DNA from: Echinarachnius parma
Taxonomy: Eukaryota > Echinodermata > Echinoidea > Clypeasteroida > Echinarachniidae
Assembly: GCA_037951105.1 (NCBI GenBank)
Contig: JBAMJV010002045.1
Span: 44,533-108,532 of the forward strand
Reading direction: 5' to 3'
Length of the DNA stretch: 64,000 nucleotides
Part shown: one piece after another, positions 47,028 to 58,425 of the stretch
Position numbering within the stretch: position 1 is the stretch's first letter
Layout: each line of letters opens with the position of its first letter
Translations under genes and position numbers: made by a program
The notes under the pieces: model-generated
The model's database searches: none
The model's input: only the letters and a program-made list of their open reading frames with translations
Told to the model about the DNA's origin: nothing

Positions 47028-47338
47028 AGTTGAACCTGCTTTAGTGGCCACCTGTCTATGAAGTTCTTAACCCCTTGACTACAGGACCCGGGTGGGTTGT
47101 GTACAAAATCTATGGATATTTCAGAATCTCAAAGGGAACTGGTTAACAATGTTTTTAGGGTTTTTTTGTGTCGTGCATGTTTCTAGTTGAGGGCCTCATA
47201 CAATTTGTTCGGGCTTGATTTTAATTGTGTTACAGCCTAGGCCACCAAGAATTAAAGCTAACCTGTTCCCTACTAGATTTTGAATTCCTTAATAGAGTTA
47301 ATACCGGCTCTACCAGGTTCCCTTCAGTATTGGGTTAT
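47028..47338. repeat. MITE fragment and two ~75-bp dispersed repeats
   Basis: A CAGTTGAACCTGCTTTAGTG end (TA family) is followed by a TTAA-flanked short element at about 47073-47148 (CCCCTTGACTACAGG to AAGGGAACTGG). A second relative at about 47255-47338 contains CTGTTCCCTACTAGATTTTG. Confidence 0.6.
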
Positions 47339-48080
47339 ATCTCTTACATTCACTGCAGAGAGAGCTGTGCAATATACTGTATATTAAGTTTAATTTAGTC
47401 ATTCTTTTCATTTGATACTAAATAACTTGTTAAGGAATATAGGTTAGGAGACAAACAAATATTCAATATTGAACAATATATTTGACCTAGTTAAACACAT
47501 TTAGATGCATGAAGAACTGAACAATAACATGCCTAATTAATTTGATTTACTGTTGGTTCTCTTTTACAAGAAATTTTCCTATTTGTATGCTTGATATATA
47601 GGATATCTATCGAAAATTCCAAAGAATTATAGCAACATTCTTGTCCTTTTTTAAATACCTTTCAGGTACTTGAACAATGCTATCTCTGCCTGTAGTAAAA
47701 CCATAATTATATGATACAATTCATCAATGCATCATCCAATGATGAATGAAAAATCTATTAATATTTTGTTTTATATTAACTACAGTCCTAATGTTTCATA
47801 ATCATAGCATTTATCATTTTTTGATTTCATCATTTGTACAAATATACTAAACCTTTCAAACTGTCATTTAATGAGTTTTTTTCTTCTTCATAATTAGACA
47901 ATATGGGTTCATCTTGAGACAGACGAGCATCAAGAGTACATTAATATCTTGCCAGCGACATTCCATTAGCCAGGTAAAGTGCTATTAACCTAACTGGCAA
48001 GAGCGTTCTTCCACGTCGGTGGAAAGCCTGGGGTAATTGCCTAAGGCTATCAAACTATCAATGTTTTTAAGAGCAGTATG
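47339..48080. other. No gene seen
   Basis: Unique A+T-rich sequence. Confidence 0.4.
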
Positions 48081-48084
48081 TCTA

Positions 48085-48290
48085 CTATATGGGTAAACTA
48101 CCATGTTTGGTCTACAGCAAGTTTGTCTAAAACCTGGTTTGTCTGATATTGCTTTGTCTAAACCTAGTTGGTCTAATGACATTTTTCTTGGACACCATTG
48201 AGAAGTTATTTGGTCTTGAAATAGAGACATTTATTATTATTATTATTATAATTATTATTATAATTACTATTGTATGATCTACTCCTGATG
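48085..48290. repeat. TTGGTCTAA-type short repeat and ATT microsatellite
   Basis: Words such as TTTGGTCTACAG, TTTGTCTAAAACC, GGTTTGTCTGA, TTTGTCTAAACC and TTGGTCTAATGACA recur about every 20 bases. An (ATT)n tract follows at 48230-48265. Confidence 0.65.
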
Positions 48291-48629
48291 TGGACTTACT
48301 GCTTACTGAGGTTCTACCTTCACATGTTTTTGCATAGTACAACCTATACAAAGCTGCTCAAATGCAGCCATCTCTCTATAAAGCCTAATATACTCGACTC
48401 CTTGTAACTGGTTTTCTCAAAAGTGAACAAGTCTATAAAGACCACCATTATTATTATTTATAGTGCTATCTGTATGAAATTTTGATGCGTTTATGAGTGA
48501 CTGTGTTTATGGCAAATATGCATACATGTATGTGAAGTTTTCAACACGTATGTACATGAATACACATGCTACATTTGTACAGAATATGAAATGAAAGCAG
48601 CTAATTGCATGTATATTATGTTGATTCAG

Positions 48630-48765
48630 CCGACCACGCACCTACCCAGAATGCATCACAATGCAATGCTTTGATCCCCATGAGAGGCGCTCAGAAGGTA
48701 TCGATGTCAGTTTCAACGTACTCCTCTGCGCATCATCTTTGCCTCTTTCTCAGTAAGTTTAATGG
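48630..48765. repeat. Long-range duplicate, left copy
   Basis: GTATCGATGTCAGTTTCAAC then GTACTCCTCTGCGCATCATC matches GGTGTCAATGTCAGTTTCAA then TGTACTTATCTTGGCATCAT at 49810-49865. The two copies are about 1.1 kb apart. Confidence 0.6.
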
Positions 48766-49139
48766 TTGACAATTTTATGTAACTTGCCAGCTTGGACTAT
48801 ATCTGGCACAAATCAAGCCAAAAGAGCTGGTAAAATGCAAGCAGCATTGATTTTAGACCTTAAAATGCAATTGAGGTCAGGATTAATCTAAAGAAATTTA
48901 CATACACCATGTAGATCAATTACACAAATTTTAAAATTTAATGCAAGCAGCATTGACAAAAAAAAAGAATTTAAAATACCATCGAGCCCCCTAAAATAAG
49001 AAAAACGCCCCCCCCCCTTTTAAATTTCAATCCAGTTCAAAAACAAAATTGTAGACTACTAGTGTAATGCAAGCCTTCAAAAAACACCTTTTATATGTTT
49101 TTCTTGAATTCAGTATCACTCTTTGATCGGTAAGAGATG

Positions 49140-49395
49140 TAGAGAAAGGGGCTCGACACTAGCACTTGCCCTATTGCCCGGGGCAAGTAAAAATTGATGT
49201 TGGGCAAGTAAAATTTCATAGATGGCCTAGTTTGGTTGCCCGATTGGGCAACTAAATTTTAAGTCCAACTACAAGAGAAAAATGTCATCTAGAAGTATTA
49301 AACAGGGCAAGTAAATTTTCTATTCGGGCAAGTATAACTTGAAAAGTTATGATTTTACTTGCCCTAATGGGTCAGTAGAGAAAAAAGGTTAGTGT
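49140..49395. mobile_element. GGGCAAGTAAAA-family element
   Basis: TCGACACTAGCACTTGCCC at the left and GGTTAGTGTGGAGGCTTGG at the right are loosely inverted. GGGCAAGTAAAA and TTGCCCGATTGGGCAACTAA lie between. A related copy is at 50690-51050. Confidence 0.7.
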
Positions 49396-49454
49396 GGAGG
49401 CTTGGGGTATCAATATCGGGGACATTACAGGCGGTACATCCCTGTGAATGCATG

Positions 49455-49700
49455 AAGTGCTCAAAATTAGCACAGGCCCGGCCCACTGACCCGAGCCTCT
49501 AAACATGTATGCTTCAGGCCACCAAATGTCATTGATCCTTAATGTCACTGGCCCGATTGGGCAACCAAATATAACATAATTTGTTTGTTTGGGGCTACCA
49601 GATTCAGGTTTCTGGCCACTATTCTAGAAATGATTTAAATCTTGTTTTTACTTGCCCCTATGGGGCATAATGAGTAAAGAAAAGTTCAATTTCTTTCTAG
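49455..49700. repeat. TGCTCAAAATTAGCACAGGC family, copy
   Basis: Contains CAGGCCCGGCCCACTGACCC, GGCCACCAAATGTCATTGAT, GGGCAACCAAATATAACATA and GGGGCTACCAGATTCAGG. Related to 31240-31510 and 53435-53690. Confidence 0.7.
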
Positions 49701-49759
49701 CATCGTATACTTGATTTACAAAGATCAAGTGACATTTAGAGGGCATTTAGATGCTCAAA

Positions 49760-49880
49760 CAATACATGTATGTTACTACGCAGGATTCTCACATCCCCAA
49801 GAGAGTTACTAAAATGGTGTCAATGTCAGTTTCAATGTACTTATCTTGGCATCATCTTTCTATCTCGTTGCGGCTCTCTT
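49760..49880. repeat. Long-range duplicate, right copy
   Basis: Matches 48690-48745 (see that entry). A short relative of the 75-bp element follows at about 50048-50125 before GGTTAAC. Confidence 0.55.
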
Positions 49881-50129
49881 TTATGTGACGCTTGTATTGC
49901 ATTTTGATAAAAGGTTGCAATTAGCATGTAATTGTATCATGTACCTTATAAAGCAAATGTGATATGCTGATCTCAAATTTAAAGCAACCTTCTGCTTTCT
50001 TATTTTCTTCCTCCAAAAGAAAAGATTTAATAATGTATATATTAATTACCCCCTTGACTATGTGAACCAGGAGGATTGTGTGCAAAGTCTATGGAGATTT
50101 CAGAATCTCCCAGGAAGAAGGTTAACTGA

Positions 50130-50480
50130 TCTACAGCCAAGAAGTACTTGTAAAATAATGGTCAACTATATTGTTTTTAAATAAAAAGTATTTTTGCACA
50201 AATAAGTATCTAGATGAAGTGGATCATACAAAGATCCATCAGACAACTCCCCTGGAGTATCGGACTAACATTGTGTGCACATCCGCCGACAATATCGTTC
50301 AAATGACTAGCAATGTTGCGCTTCCTGTTCAATTTCTGACTGTCAAATGAAGTAAAGAACCAAGAATTTCTCGAAAATAACCACTCTTTAAAGTAAATGA
50401 TATCAATTGCCCCGTTTTTATTTGAATTCCGCTTCATTATTGTGATAATCTTAATTTCTTTTTTAACATTTTATTTTTTT
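50130..50480. other. No supported gene
   Basis: A 75-codon minus frame at 50210-50437 (start MKRNSNKNGAIDIIYFKEWL) has mixed composition. I recognise no family and see no splice or promoter context. Confidence 0.3.
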
Positions 50481-50484
50481 ATTT

Positions 50485-50580
50485 TGTTTCGGGGCACCGT
50501 TTCCGATATAACGAAACCGGGTCCCGATTGAAACAGTCGGTAACCGGTGTGATCGACCGAACCGACTCAGCCTTAGTATG
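50485..50580 (-). repeat. Dispersed repeat with GGTCGATCACACCGG
   Basis: On the minus strand: CGGTCGATCACACCGGTTAC...GGGACCCGGTTTCGTT. The same order occurs on the plus strand at 58255-58325. Confidence 0.7.
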
Positions 50581-50689
50581 ATTATTATTATGGTTCAAGC
50601 ATTCAAGGCTACATGTGATGCGACAATAACAATAGTACTCCCTTTACATACATGTAAACAAGCCCTGTATACGAATACATGGCTACATC

Positions 50690-51050
50690 AACACTTGCCC
50701 AATTGCCTGGGGCAAGCATGAATTGAAGACGAGAAAGTAACATTTCATTAAATGGTCTAGTTTGATTGCTTGTTCGGGCAACTTACATTTCTGTTCAACT
50801 ACAAGAAAAAAATGTTATTTCTTATACATGTATGTAAATTTGAAACAAGGACGGAATTTGCCAAGCAGATCTAGCTACCTAGCATGATTCATTTTTCTTG
50901 TGTCTTATTTTGTTTTTGTTTTGGGGTTTGCTTTTTTTAGGGGGGGGCAAGTAAATTTTCTATTCAGGCAAATAAAATGTTTAAAAGTCATGATTTTAAC
51001 TGCCCGACCGGACAAGTAGCTAACAAAATTAGTGTGTAGGCTTGGCTACA
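50690..51050. mobile_element. GGGCAAGTAAAA-family element, second copy
   Basis: Starts ACACTTGCCCAATTGCCTGG and ends AATTAGTGTGTAGGCTTGG. Contains AATGGTCTAGTTTGATTGC and GGGGCAAGTAAATTTTCTAT. Confidence 0.7.
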
Positions 51051-51079
51051 GTACATAATTTCAATATCCAGAGCAGGCA

Positions 51080-51360
51080 TTTTAGATTGAGGGAGGCATT
51101 ACATAGAAACCTTTACCATTAGCTACATTTAATACCTAAAAACCTCTCTATACTACAATTGTAGCATCGTTGGGCTGATTTGGGGAAGGGGGGGGGCATG
51201 CAAATGGTTGGGGGGTACACCTTATCTATTTATAATTTTGATTTTACAGATTTCCCCTTAATTGTTCTTGTTGATTAGTTTTGGCAAATTATTGGGGAGG
51301 GGGGCATATGCCCCCTCCCGTAGCTACACCACTGCCGCGAGATATTACAAAGAAACTTGC
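51080..51360. repeat. Short ACATAGAAACC repeat and G/C-rich MITE piece
   Basis: GGCATTACATAGAAACCTTT units lie left of the mariner-like element and resume at 51890-52005. A piece ending CGTAGCTACACCACTG (about 51318-51333) resembles one end of the GTGGCGTAGCC hAT-like family. Confidence 0.55.
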
Positions 51361-51364
51361 TATA

Positions 51365-51885
51365 CAGGGTGGCCCAAAAAAAAACGGAACGGGGCACTTC
51401 CCAAAATATAATACCACAATGTTTATGTTCATCGGATAGGGTGTCTTTTCCAATGAAAAACGATACCAAGAACAGTAATTTTGGTCAGGTCGTTTTTGTT
51501 TAAGGACGCTGTGAGTGAGACCATGTCAGGTGCCGATTTATGTCGATTTCGACCTAGTCAATGCCAGTTTAACCGCACTCCTTGCCCGTAATACCATGCC
51601 CATTCTATCGGCACACGGCTGAGTGCACACTAACAATAGTGCGCGATGCTCGAACGCTATGAACAGCGGTTCGTGCGATTCATCAAGCGCTGGCTCAATA
51701 CAAATTGACAAAAAAGAGAACCTGACATGGTGTCACTCACAGCGCCCTAAAACAAAAACTACACGACCAAATTGACTGTTCTTGGTATCGTTGTTCATTT
51801 GAAAAGACACTCTATCCGATGGACATAATACATTTGTTACTATATTTTGGGAAGTGCCCCGTTCCGTTTTTTTTGGGCCACCCTG
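51365..51885. mobile_element. Mariner-like MITE with ~170-bp inverted ends
   Basis: It starts CAGGGTGGCCC and ends GGGCCACCCTG between TA dinucleotides (51363-51364 and 51886-51887). The inverted ends extend about 170 bp with few mismatches, through ACGGAACGGGGCACTTCCC, GATACCAAGAACAGT and GGCGCTGTGAGTGA. The TA duplication and CAGGGTGGCC terminus are typical of Tc1/mariner relatives. The 180-bp centre keeps a 20-codon frame at 51646-51708 (plus) with a basic helix, YEQRFVRFIKRWL; see findings. Confidence 0.93.
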
Positions 51886-51889
51886 TATA

Positions 51890-52005
51890 TACTCCAAGGC
51901 ATTTACATAGAAACCCCTCCATACCTATGAGGTATTACATAGAAACCTCTCTATAATATACCACAAGGCATTACATAGAAACCGCTCTCTACTACATGTA
52001 CAAAG
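51890..52005. repeat. ~37-bp tandem repeat, ACATAGAAACC
   Basis: GGCATT(T)ACATAGAAACC followed by CTCTCTATA(A/C)TA words occur three times. Similar units lie at 51080-51150, so the mariner-like element landed inside this array. Confidence 0.75.
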
Positions 52006-52239
52006 TGTTTCTCATCACCTCTGCAGAGGAGCGTGATGATGACACGTGGGAGTAGAACACCTGTAAGTGCTCGCTGAGAATGACATTATGCATGCTCCAG
52101 ATACCATGAGAAGGCTACTGTCCTACTGTATATACCATCGGGGAGTCTCTCTGTATATAGCATCGGGGAGTCTCTCACTGCAGTACCATGAACCTACTAC
52201 ATATTGTTCATGTAAGTACTCGAGTGCAAGAGGTGATGG

Positions 52240-52935
52240 AGCAGAAGTGTACGGTTTCCAGGCATTGCAGTGTTACTAGCGTACATGCACCCCTTTGCGC
52301 TAGATTGAAAACCCCACCCTCGATCCAGCCCCAGAGTAAAAAGTAGTTGATGAGTTTCAAGCCAAGGCACAAAGATCAGAGTCATGTACATAAAGAATGA
52401 AGATGTACCGGCAGTGTAGCAAAGAGCTGTACCATGTTCATGTAGTGTTACTAGGGTAAACGCACCCCTTTGCAATCGATTGAAAACCCCACCCTCAATC
52501 TAGCCAGAGTATAAAGTAGTTGATGAGTTTCAAGCCAAGGCACAAAGATCAGAGTCATGAGTTTATATAAAAAAGTATTACAAAATAAGATATATTATAG
52601 GCTAGTAAATAGTAGTTTCATGTAGGCATTGTAGTGATACTAGTGAACACGCACCCTTTGCAATTGATTGATAACCCAACCATCCCTCCTGCCGATAGAA
52701 ATGTAGTCAATAAGGAGTTTCAAATAAGGCACAAAAAACAGGAATCATCTTGGTTCACTAGAAAGGATAATGCGTGAATGTATGTACATGTACAGAGCGT
52801 CAAAGATAAGATGACATAGCAAAGTGTACATTATCCAGGGAGAGTAAGAAATATGCGCCTCTCTGCAATTGATCGAAAATCCCACCCTCCAGTCAGTACA
52901 CGTAGTTGATGGGGAGACGTTTCAGCCACTTGAGG
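52240..52935. repeat. ~185-bp tandem repeat, 4 units
   Basis: Units share GT(T/G)(T/A)TACTAG(C/G)G...CGCACCCCTTTGCAA, GATTGAAAACCCCACCCTC, and GTAGTTGATGAGTTTCAAGC then AAGGCACAAAGATCAGAGTC. They lie at about 52265, 52446, 52630 and 52845, diverging to the right. Confidence 0.88.
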
Positions 52936-53430
52936 CACATCCATACATGTACATGAAAGAAAATACAAACAGAGGCTAGGGCGATTTACATGTAGCCCTC
53001 AAAATAACAAGAGCCCTTGAAAAATCATCAAAAGAGCCTCTGCTAATTGGAATGACAAATTAGAGTTCAATGCAGAACTAATTTCACAGTGCTATTTTCA
53101 TGCAGGCAAGGTTGAAAGGTAGACACTAGAAATTTAATTAAATTTTTTCCCCTGTCACCATATCACAGAGTCTGATAAACAATCTTTGTTTCTTAAAAAC
53201 ATGTTTATACAGTCAAACCTGCTCTATATTCCACCTGTGTATATAAAGACCATCTGCCTTTGAGGGACTTTTTTTCTTGACACCATAGAAAGCAGTGTAT
53301 ATTATATGCAAATTAAACTATTTTAAACACAAACAGCCCATAAAGATGACACTGTCTCTCTTGTGTGTGTCTTTTTAGAGTAGCACTTTGGAATAATACA
53401 CTGTAGATTAATAGAGAATAACCTTTACAG
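52936..53430. other. No gene seen; MITE fragment
   Basis: A CAGTCAAACCTGCTCTATAT end at about 53211 belongs to the TA family. The rest is unique. Confidence 0.45.
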
Positions 53431-53434
53431 CAAT

Positions 53435-53690
53435 TTGCTCAAAATAAGCACAGGCCCGCTGCCCCTGGCCAATAAAAATTAGCTTCAGACCACCAAAATT
53501 AATTGATCATGCTAAATTCCAATGGCAAAAACAGGCAACTAAATATTTACAACATTAATTTTTTTTTTTGGGGGGGGGGGGGGCACCAGATTCATGCTTC
53601 CAGGCACTAGAATTTGAAGGAAAAAATGGTTTTTACCTGCCCCACTGGGCCACAAGGCAAACAAAATAATTGTTATCATTAAAATAGTGT
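53435..53690. repeat. TGCTCAAAATTAGCACAGGC family, copy with poly(G)
   Basis: TGCTCAAAATAAGCACAGGC, CCAAAATTAATTGATCATGC, GGCACCAGATTCATGCTTCC and CACTGGGCCACAAGGCAAA follow the order of 49455. The family's TTTGGGGCTACC has become a T run and a G run at 53557-53583. Confidence 0.7.
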
Positions 53691-53874
53691 TCAGGAAGTA
53701 GAAGAGAGATATTAGATATAATGAAGGAGACGGGAAGAGAGAGATGTATAATTAGATTCCAGCATAGACGGTTGAAGAGGATGGCCTTAATTTCTTTGTT
53801 GGATACAGAAGAATGATCTCCTTACAATAGAGATCTTAGAGAGTAATCTATTGCAGTATAGACATCCATACGAG

Positions 53875-54042
53875 CAGTGGCGTAGACAGGTTCTTACACC
53901 TTGGGGGGGGGGGGATGATTTGCTGTTCACGAGGAACAATCTCATATACAGATACACACACACACACACACCTTGTGAGGTGAGGGGGATGCATACCCCC
54001 TCATCCCCCCCCCCCCCACCCACCCCGCTGTCTACGCCCCTG
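53875..54042. mobile_element. hAT-like MITE, second copy
   Basis: CAGTGGCGTAGACAG and CTGTCTACGCCCCTG are inverted ends. CATACGAG occurs just left (53867-53874) and, after 4 extra bases, just right (54047-54054), consistent with an 8-bp duplication plus a small insertion. It contains G and C runs and a (CA)n tract. Confidence 0.8.
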
Positions 54043-54059
54043 CATGCATACGAGTATTG

Positions 54060-54855
54060 TACTCGTGAAGAAAGAATGATATAATCTTCATTTCAAGGTA
54101 TAACATAGCTCACTGATCATTGAATAATCTTATAAAGAATTATCCTCCTACAACATTGCATAGAAGAGAGTATGCTGTCCATTCAACTGTGTACATTGTA
54201 GGAGAGCAAATCTAATCAAATATAAATGCAAATTGAACATTTCTATAAAATAATAAAGTCAATGGAGTACTGCCTTCATTTAAATGTTTTACTTCTGTTT
54301 TGTACTACTAACAGGAGAAACAGCACATAATTATATTCAATTCATTCCAATGCTTTAATAATCCAGACTCAGCTGTGTATATAGAGCCGAGGCCCACGTA
54401 CATGTAAGTTGACTGAATTGATGGGGAAAATACAAACATGATGATTTATGCTGTGGAACAAACTGAACTGTAACAATCTAAGAATCTAAGCTCATCTAAG
54501 CATTACAACCTAAACGATAACAAAATGAATATGATAGAGAATTACCAGGTCCAAACTGTATAACAATGAGAGAATTTGGTTAGTCCTGAGTACAAATTTA
54601 AACATATCATCCATTCCCACTAGTACACATCTGCAGACTACCTGTATGTCCGCTAGTATTGATGATGCCGAAAAACAGATCACGCCTGATTAATTAACAC
54701 TCTGTTGGATGTTCACTTATTAACCTTCGACAAAACGAAATAGTGTCACAGCCAACTCCACAGTACATCCAATTCAAGATGGCTACCATTAATTATCTAG
54801 ATACCATGTGACTCACTCATACAGACCATGAACAATACATTTAACACTTCACCGA
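54060..54855. other. No gene seen
   Basis: Unique A+T-rich sequence. Confidence 0.4.
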
Positions 54856-54859
54856 CTAA

Positions 54860-55090
54860 ATAAATGTATATATTTTTTATTCTATTTTCTTTTCCCCCCC
54901 AACGCGAGCCCCACTGCACAATATTTTCCGGCAGGCGTGTCACCATGGATGGGGAGATGCGTGATCGGTTTGATGATTATTCATTCATGATCGAGTTCGT
55001 TCAGCTTCCATCATCCATCCAATTCAACAGACAATTTGTATGCGGCCGAATCGACGACGGCGGCTTTCTCCTCGCCGCCTCGCACTGACT
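54860..55090. other. CpG-bearing island with short open frame and AP-1 site
   Basis: This G+C-rich patch contains a plus-strand ATG in a near-ideal start context (GTCACCATGG, ATG at 54944-54946). It opens a 47-codon frame (MDGEMRDRFDDYSF...) that stops at 55086-55088. The minus strand also reads open for about 27 codons (EEKAAVVDSAAYKLSVELDG) from an AG near 55100. TGACTCA (about 55085) is a perfect AP-1 motif. It could be a short first exon, an intronic exon of the minus-strand gene, or an enhancer. No family is recognised. Confidence 0.3.
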
Positions 55091-57085
55091 CATCTACAAG
55101 TTTCAAGGATACTTTGCAATCATACATTATAGCTGGCTGCCATAACTTAATGTGAACAATATATTGCATGATCAAGGATGTTTTTCTGTACCATATTTGG
55201 ATCTAATGTAGATTTCTCTGACATAACAGGACAAATAATGATTATTTTCTCTGTCAAACAGTTTGGTAATTGATATAAAACTTAAAGATCAATCAGGTTT
55301 AGATTATTTTGGTTCTTATTTGCATCTTCTTCTTGGGGGAGTTCAAAGTCAAGATTCCCAATATAATACTAAAATGTATAATCCCCACTCGCCATTCTCG
55401 ATTCCATTTTTCAATTGATGTGACTTTCAAGGTTTTCTTTACGCTCTTTATATAATATCCATATCTCTCATTTACTTTTTTATCATACTTTCTCTAGATA
55501 TTTCCTTATTGCTCTTCTACATTGTACATCGTTTATAAAAGAAAATATGTATCATTTTGTTAAAAATTCTTGCCATCGTTTACGCAATAAATATAAATAA
55601 ATAAACTTATATTATAAACATTAAAGCCTTGACAAGTAAGTATCTAGTAGTTACTTGGAGATACTCCGGGCCTATAAATACGAAAGTACATTTGTGAATT
55701 AAAACATGACCTTCACCTAGTTGGTCTTCATCAGTGGTGATTGAAGATGAGAAATGGGCTGAATCATTGATGTTCTATGTACAAGATTGCATCATGGGAA
55801 GATCAGGTGCTGAGTCATAACTCATTACCTCGTGATTAAAATGCTGGTGATGATTTGACTTTGATATTGGCCTGTATACATGAATATCAAGCAATTGCAA
55901 TTGCAATTTCTACGCTCTCTTGCTACGCTCTCTACTGGAGCTTTTGCTTCATAATTATCACCACCTCTCTCTACTAATTTTGACAGTCATTTGCCACATA
56001 GTGATATAATGCTAATTGCAACAACAATATGGATTCATGCATGCCTACAGCTACAAGGACCAAGTATACCAAGTGAACAAATCGGGCTCAGTCCAAAATT
56101 ATTTGCTTGTTTGTTTGTAGTCTGTTTGTCTATTTGTTTGTTTAAGTGTGTTTGTTTTTTGTGGTACCACTATCAAAGACCAGGTACCATTTAAAACAAA
56201 ACATACTGTGCAAGCAAATTTCTTTCACTGGTACTTACATACAGTATTATCCCACAACTCTTGCACGAAAAAGAAAAAAAAGAGTTGAGTAATACAACTG
56301 ATAGGGGTACCTGCAAATTTACAGTAATACTAAACTCAATGGCCCAATCCACCCTTTAGAAGCTGAATTATGATTAATGTTTCCCCCACCCCTGCTCCTC
56401 ATATTTCCATCCAAATCAATCACAGTATGTAAACTTGGTTGTAGTAACTTTGGCCCGAAGACATACAGATCATCCAGACCCGTATATATTGTGTAATTAT
56501 ACTATTCATGAAAACATAATTGGCCCTAGGCCCATGCTATGAAACTAGGATTCATGTTTGTTTCCCACCACTTCCTCCTCCCCATGATTATGATAATAAT
56601 ATTAATAATTGTAATATTATAATAAGTAATAACAATAATGAAACACTGTAATTTGATAGCGCTATTCACATGAGTACATATCATAGCACGCATCATATTT
56701 CAAATCATATCAATCACACAAAGTCACAAACCCAATGATGGCCTGGATGACATATTATAATACAGAATAATCGCATCATAATAATTTAGTGATCATTACA
56801 CAGTTTATGTAACTCTCTGCCTGACTGAGATGATAAATTTATCATGGCCCCCTTCACCCCACCGCTTCTCCCCCTACTCATCATATTTCTACATGAATCA
56901 GTCACTAATAAAATAAAAAACCCAAGATTCCAAGAATCACCAACATTATTTTTTAGCAGTTTGGTTCAATCAGTTGAGTTGACTTTATTGGAATTGACAT
57001 TCTCATTATCTTCTTTTCCCCCTACAACGTGATCTCTTATGACCCAACATTCCTCCTAAAAAATTACTGGGGCGTGTCACAAAAC
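55091..57085. other. No gene seen
   Basis: Unique A+T-rich intron-like sequence. Frames of 60-70 codons are present but featureless. Confidence 0.45.
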
Positions 57086-57089
57086 AAAC

Positions 57090-57185
57090 ACCATACAGTC
57101 AAACCTGTGTATAGACTATAGTGACCTCCTTTACAAGGGAAACAACAAAATCAAGGAAAAACATTTTGAGGAAATACTATGGATT
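57090..57185. mobile_element. CAGTCAAACCTG-type MITE, left end only
   Basis: ACAGTCAAACCTGTGTATAG then GTGACCTCCTTTACAAGGGA. The right end is not found. Confidence 0.6.
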
Positions 57186-57940
57186 TTTTTTTTCTGGGAC
57201 TACTTTCAAGCATGCTTTACAATGTCTGATAAGTGTGGCACTCAGATGATTAAAACTGCACGCTTTAAACATTAAACTATGATTCATTATGAATACATAA
57301 TTTGTTCTCAAATATGTTGATATTTTGAAAAGTGATGTAGCCAAATTCCACATATGCCCAGAAGCATTAACACTGCATAACAGCCCAGGGGAAATGACAA
57401 TTTATTTTGGAAGCCCTGGCTACTTTTCAAGCTTGTCTGCATGAAAATAGCACTAAAAACATATTTGTTTAGCATTTGAACTCTAGGTGCTTGAGGGCTA
57501 GTGCTTTTTAGCATTTCGGGTGCTAAATCACGCTGAGTACCCGTGTATTTTTTCACTGTTACTGCATAATGTAATTCATGAAGATATTTTCTTTCCATAA
57601 CATCAGTATGATCTGCTCAATTAAATTAGTAATCAGGTTTACGTGAAGTAGCTTTCAAATATTTTGACAGAAATAATCAAATTTTCACATTATGAGTCAT
57701 TTCTTTCACATCTTTTTTTCATGTGCCCCTTTTTCCATGATTGTAGCAAGGTCAAAGTTGGTTCCAGCATGCAGCTACATTGTAAACTAATTTTAAAAGA
57801 TGAAGTCATTTCTTTTAATGCAAGAATTCAAATATAACATTGAGGAGAAAAGAGATAATACTGACAGAGCGCTAGTTTGTTTTAGACTGCAGTGCTGTAT
57901 TTGAAGAATTTGCATCAAAACTACAATTATAGATTTATAC
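57186..57940. other. No gene seen
   Basis: Unique sequence. The 96-codon minus frame at 57308-57598 shows no motif. Confidence 0.4.
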
Positions 57941-57941
57941 A

Positions 57942-58425
57942 CTAGTAGAGGCACTGATTTTCCGTTTTAAAAAAAGGCCTTTTCCGTTTCAGAAAATCTG
58001 GAATTCCGTTTTTACCTGCCTGAAAAATGGAAATTCCGTTTTGCCATAGACTTTGTACATGTGAAAAACTGCAAATTCCGTTTACATAGAACTCCATACA
58101 AAATTTAATGAGTAGGGTAAAATCATGATTTTCACCCACAAATCATCAAAATTTGGGGGGGAATGTGTCATGCCTGATATCAGGAAGGACTTACCACAGG
58201 CCAGAGAGTAAATATCTTTAAAATTCATTTAATAATGATTAATGCTGAGTTGGTTTGGTCGATCACACCGGTTCCCCACCGTCACCATCGGGTCCCGGTT
58301 TCGTTTTCTTTGGAACGGGGTCCGAAAAAGAAAGGAGGACAAAAAAAAAAAAAAAAAAAAGAAAAGATAATGGTCAATTCCGCGATTTTCCGCGATTTTC
58401 CGCGATCGCGGAAAATCAGTGACTA
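57942..58425. mobile_element. Fold-back element with CACTGATTTTCCG ends
   Basis: The left end CTAGTAGAGGCACTGATTTT and the right end AAAATCAGTGACTAG are inverted. The left half repeats TTCCGTTTT words. The right half ends in CGCGATTTTCCGCGATCGCG with a perfect GATC-centred palindrome. It carries the GGTCGATCACACCGG repeat (58255-58325) and an A run at 58343-58360. Confidence 0.75.
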
